Assembly: GCA_905397405.1 (NCBI GenBank)
Contig: CAJPVJ010000694.1
Span: 1 to 21,338, forward strand
Reading direction: 5' to 3'
DNA: 21,338 bases
Origin: Oppiella nova
Taxonomy: Eukaryota > Arthropoda > Arachnida > Sarcoptiformes > Oppiidae
Shown: one piece after another, positions 18,101-21,338 of the stretch
How positions within the stretch are numbered: the first letter of the stretch is position 1
Layout of the letters: every line of letters starts with the position of its first letter
Notes under the pieces: generated by a model
Seen by the model: only the letters and a program-made list of their open reading frames with translations
Databases searched by the model: none
What the model was told of the DNA's origin: nothing
Position numbers and translations under genes: made by a program

Positions 18101-20909
18101 AAAATGAATCTGTTTATGACATTCACAACACAATTCTGTGCATTACATTCATTATTACATTTTGTTATTAATCAATTTGATAGCTCTTAGTAGTCCACGA
18201 GAAATACTAAATTGAAAATATAAAATGTATTTTAAAAACAAATTCTCATTACTTACCTCATCCCTAAATTGATTTTTTTGTAATTTATCATAAAATATTG
18301 AATTCACGTTTAAAAAATGTGTAAAGAGTATTGTAATAATAATTCATTACTATTCTATACAACATTTTCAATTTTAAAAATATGTTGCAATATTAATGAA
18401 TATAATTATTAATTAAATTTAAATTATTAATTATGTTAAATATAAAATTAAAATTTATTTTAAAGTAAATGTGTAGCGATTTAGACACAATTACAATCTT
18501 ACAGTAATATCCAATAACATTAAAGATTTCATTTGATCTTTAACAAATACTGTACAAAATTTACATTTCATTATTATTGTAATTTGTTTTATATTATATA
18601 ATAAATGTATGCCTTATATAACAAGACTCTATCAGTTTTCAGGACTAATTTTTCTTATGCATCATTATTATCGCAAATTTGCTAAAAAAATTGTCATAAA
18701 ACCAGTGACACTAAAGCCATTAAGTTTGGGAAATCATAATAAATCCAAAACCGTTTGATTTTCTTTTGATTTTAAACAATTTTGTTTTTGATTTTAGTTA
18801 CTGTAATATTAGCTTTAATTTTAATATACAGTTGTTTTCAACCGTATACTCCTTTAGCTACCCTTACCCTTAGGCTTTAATAGTCAACCATTTTTCCAGT
18901 CATTAAATATTTGTGATTAAACTCAAATTATAAATTTGACTACAGAGTACAGTTGAAAGTGTTATCAGATTTGATTTCTATTAGGCTATAAATCCTTTGG
19001 TTTTTGCAACTTTGGGCAAAATGGCAGATATTTTATGAATGTGTGAATTGAATGATTAGATTTTGTTTGTTTGGGAATAAGTTATATAAATATATTTAAG
19101 TAACTCTTTTCTCAAACATTGAAATAACAGATGAGTATTAATGCATTGCATTAGGAATTCACGAATCAAATTGGGAACTGAATTGAAGTAAAATAAATGA
19201 CTATTAATTACATGTAATTTAAAAGAGGAGAAATAATTTCTTAAATTTTTATTATTAATCAACAATAAGAAAATTGATTTATTTATTAAATCTGTATTTG
19301 TAAAACGAATAACTCATTTAAAGTTATAAAAACTGTTAACTCTGGTTGTATACCCTAAACACTAAGTTCAATAAGGAATCTAAAGTTTCTTATAATTTTA
19401 ACTAAAACTTTGATCAAAATTTATTAAATGTTTTTATATTTTCCAGATTTTCTACAATTTTGTCAGTATGTGACCAAAAATCGATAAAACTTGTAATTAA
19501 TGAAAGAATCCCATTAACTGTCTCATGGTTTCTAGAATTAACATAAATATCGGATGTCTTCACACAAAAACCACATTTTGTTTTTGATTACAGACGTATT
19601 AATTAGTTATTTGTGTTTTGACAAGATATGCAGTTTAATTACAAAACGAAAAATTAATAAAAACAATTTTGATAAAGTTTGACATGTCTTGCAAACAAAC
19701 GGCGGGTTAAATAAAACGTTGGATTAAATCTCTCGAAATGATTTTACAATTAAAATTTAAAACACATTTTATCAAGATATTTATTTTATTTCCAATACAG
19801 AAACTAATTTAGAGACAGAATTTAATTGAACATATATTTTTCAAAAAAGATAAGATGTACTATCAATTGAAATAATTTTTTATAGACCTCTTACGTGAAA
19901 GGGAATTACCAAGAATTTTTTCACACTAACCTGAATACATTATAAAGTTTGTCTAACGCTGAATACAATTTTGGTATTTAAACTAAAATTAAATCCAAAA
20001 TAAAAATATATATACTCTCCTTTGAAAGTACTAACTTAGAATTTGAATTCATGTAAACCATATTATAATTTGTTTGGCAAAACATACACTGAATCTAAAC
20101 TAGAAACTGGTTTCAACTCTTTTATTGATTTCTTTTTTTGGGTGAATAACTATAAGATTTACTTTTAGTTCATTATATAATTTAAAATATTGGTATTTGT
20201 GTGCAAAGAATGACCAGATTATCACATTTACAATCTTCAGACCGAATCGTTGATATTTTTTGTATTTCTCACGTATTTTAAATTGAAAATTAATGACTTT
20301 TTCTTTAACTCTAGAATCTTTTAAATATTATTTAATAAATTTTTTGTCTTCGAGTGAAAGCATTGATGTATTGAATGAAGTGAACAATAAACTCAAGAAA
20401 AGGCTAATAATTCCTTTGATAAAAACACACATTTGAGCCAAACTTTTGAATTTCTATGAAGTTTTTCAAGAATTTCTTATTATATTTATACTATATTTGG
20501 AATATCAAAGCCAATAACAAATAAAAATTAGTTAATTTCTCAAATCAATGACATATCTCTTTAAGGCAAGTTTCTCATTTATAAATGAAACGTTCATTTA
20601 TGTAAAATAAATCATACTACTTTTCATTAACAAAATTCTTGAATATAAAACAATCCATTTTACCAATTATATACCATATTCTGAATATTTAACATATTTA
20701 TAATACCTTTATTAATATACAGTATTCATTAGATAAACAATTGTAAATTATAATTGTTCAACTACTCTTATAATTAATGACTTGTTACATTATTATATTA
20801 ATTACAAGAATTACTGAACGAATATTTAATATGAACTTATTTACGAAAATTTATAGATAGTCCTAACATTATAAACATAATAGGAAAGCAAAATATTTAT
20901 GTAATTATA
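15111..20909. other. AT-rich intergenic sequence upstream of the ZP gene
   Basis: I read both strands and found no domain, no convincing exon with paired splice sites, and no large repeat. The minus-strand ORFs at 15462-15737 and 19056-19265 look like chance open frames. Confidence 0.6.
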
Positions 20910-21030
20910 TTAGTTTATCGAAAAATTGGTCCCAAAATAGACGTGTAGTGAAGACGAGTGTAATTTGAGGGCAAAACGAGTGCCGCCGCCCAGGATTTCC
21001 ACTTCTTTGGAGTATTGACTGGAAATGTAA
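20910..21030. other. Small coding-like island, strand uncertain
   Basis: A GC-richer patch in AT-rich surroundings. On the minus strand an acceptor-like acatttccag is followed by frames open to about 20910, for example QYSKEVEILGGGTRF onward. On the plus strand an AG at about 20940 is followed by TCSEDECNLRAKRVPPPR and a stop near 21028. I recognise neither product. It could be a terminal exon of a neighbouring gene or a conserved non-coding element. Confidence 0.25.
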
Positions 21031-21338
21031 AACACTTTGAAATTGTATGGCTTTTCACGTTTCGTGTGATTCGTTCTCTTATTTGTATTTCTAAACAAAA
21101 ATGAAACGTTTTTCAAAAAGTATTTTACACTTCAATGCATCTATTGGTGTCAAACAAAATGACATTTTCTGTCTTTTCTTTTAAACTATTTCTTAACATT
21201 TATTTCTTTCGAAATAAGTTTTTACCAAAAATTAGGTACATTTCATGAGTAATATTTCAATTGTTTGATCGATACATTCAAATGTGAGATATTAATTTTC
21301 AAAAATATCATTTCCATTTCAGTTGACTCCATATACTT

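Noticed and set aside
10426-21338. Search for PAN or other N-terminal domain exons upstream of ZP-N
   Set aside because: No cysteine-rich PAN-like frame with splice sites was seen, and exon 1 joins exon 2 directly in phase 0 to give a sensible signal peptide.
1-21338. CRISPR arrays, tRNA, rRNA or bacterial operons
   Set aside because: No regularly spaced repeats with unique spacers, no cloverleaf-like sequence noticed, and the gene structure is clearly eukaryotic.

Overview
The window reads as nuclear DNA of an arthropod-like animal: strongly AT-rich, with GT-AG introns, long non-coding stretches, (GA)n microsatellites and no bacterial gene packing. The exact taxon cannot be fixed from the sequence. 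A chelicerate such as a mite is possible, but that is a guess.

One gene can be read from start to stop. It lies on the minus strand, from a start codon at 14521 to a stop at 3107, in eight coding exons totalling 1200 nt (399 residues). Every junction is a GT-AG intron that keeps the frame. The protein is a small type I membrane zona pellucida (ZP) domain protein. It has a signal peptide, an immediate ZP-N module (Cys34, 64, 83, 120), a ZP-C module (Cys152 to Cys271), a furin-type RKRR site (281-284), one transmembrane helix (about 347-370) and a short tail rich in Ser and Tyr. Relatives in arthropods and nematodes build apical extracellular matrix under or in the cuticle.

Layout, left to right on the plus strand. 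1-3106 is the 3' flank of the gene, AT-rich, with one GA tract, a small GC-richer island near 1357-1435 and two perfect inverted repeats close to the stop codon. 3107-4273 holds exons 8 to 4 with short introns. 4274-9808 is a 5.5 kb intron that separates the ZP-N and ZP-C exons. It carries five GA or TC tracts, a 486-bp sequence present twice and a 128-bp tandem duplication. 9809-10425 holds exons 3 and 2. 10426-14482 is a 4.1 kb first intron. 14483-14521 encodes the start of the signal peptide, and 14522 to about 14738 looks like a 5' untranslated region with four small upstream reading frames. A candidate core promoter (GAGA, initiator, downstream element) sits at 14706-14749. 14750-15110 is a GC-richer promoter-like block. 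15110-20900 is AT-rich with nothing I can identify. A small coding-like island lies at 20910-21030.

I see no transposase, reverse transcriptase, tRNA, rRNA or CRISPR array. I did not find a convincing undescribed system. The best leads are the minimal ZP architecture, the upstream reading frames beside a 20-bp duplication at the start codon, and the recent duplications and pairing-capable repeats in the large third intron.
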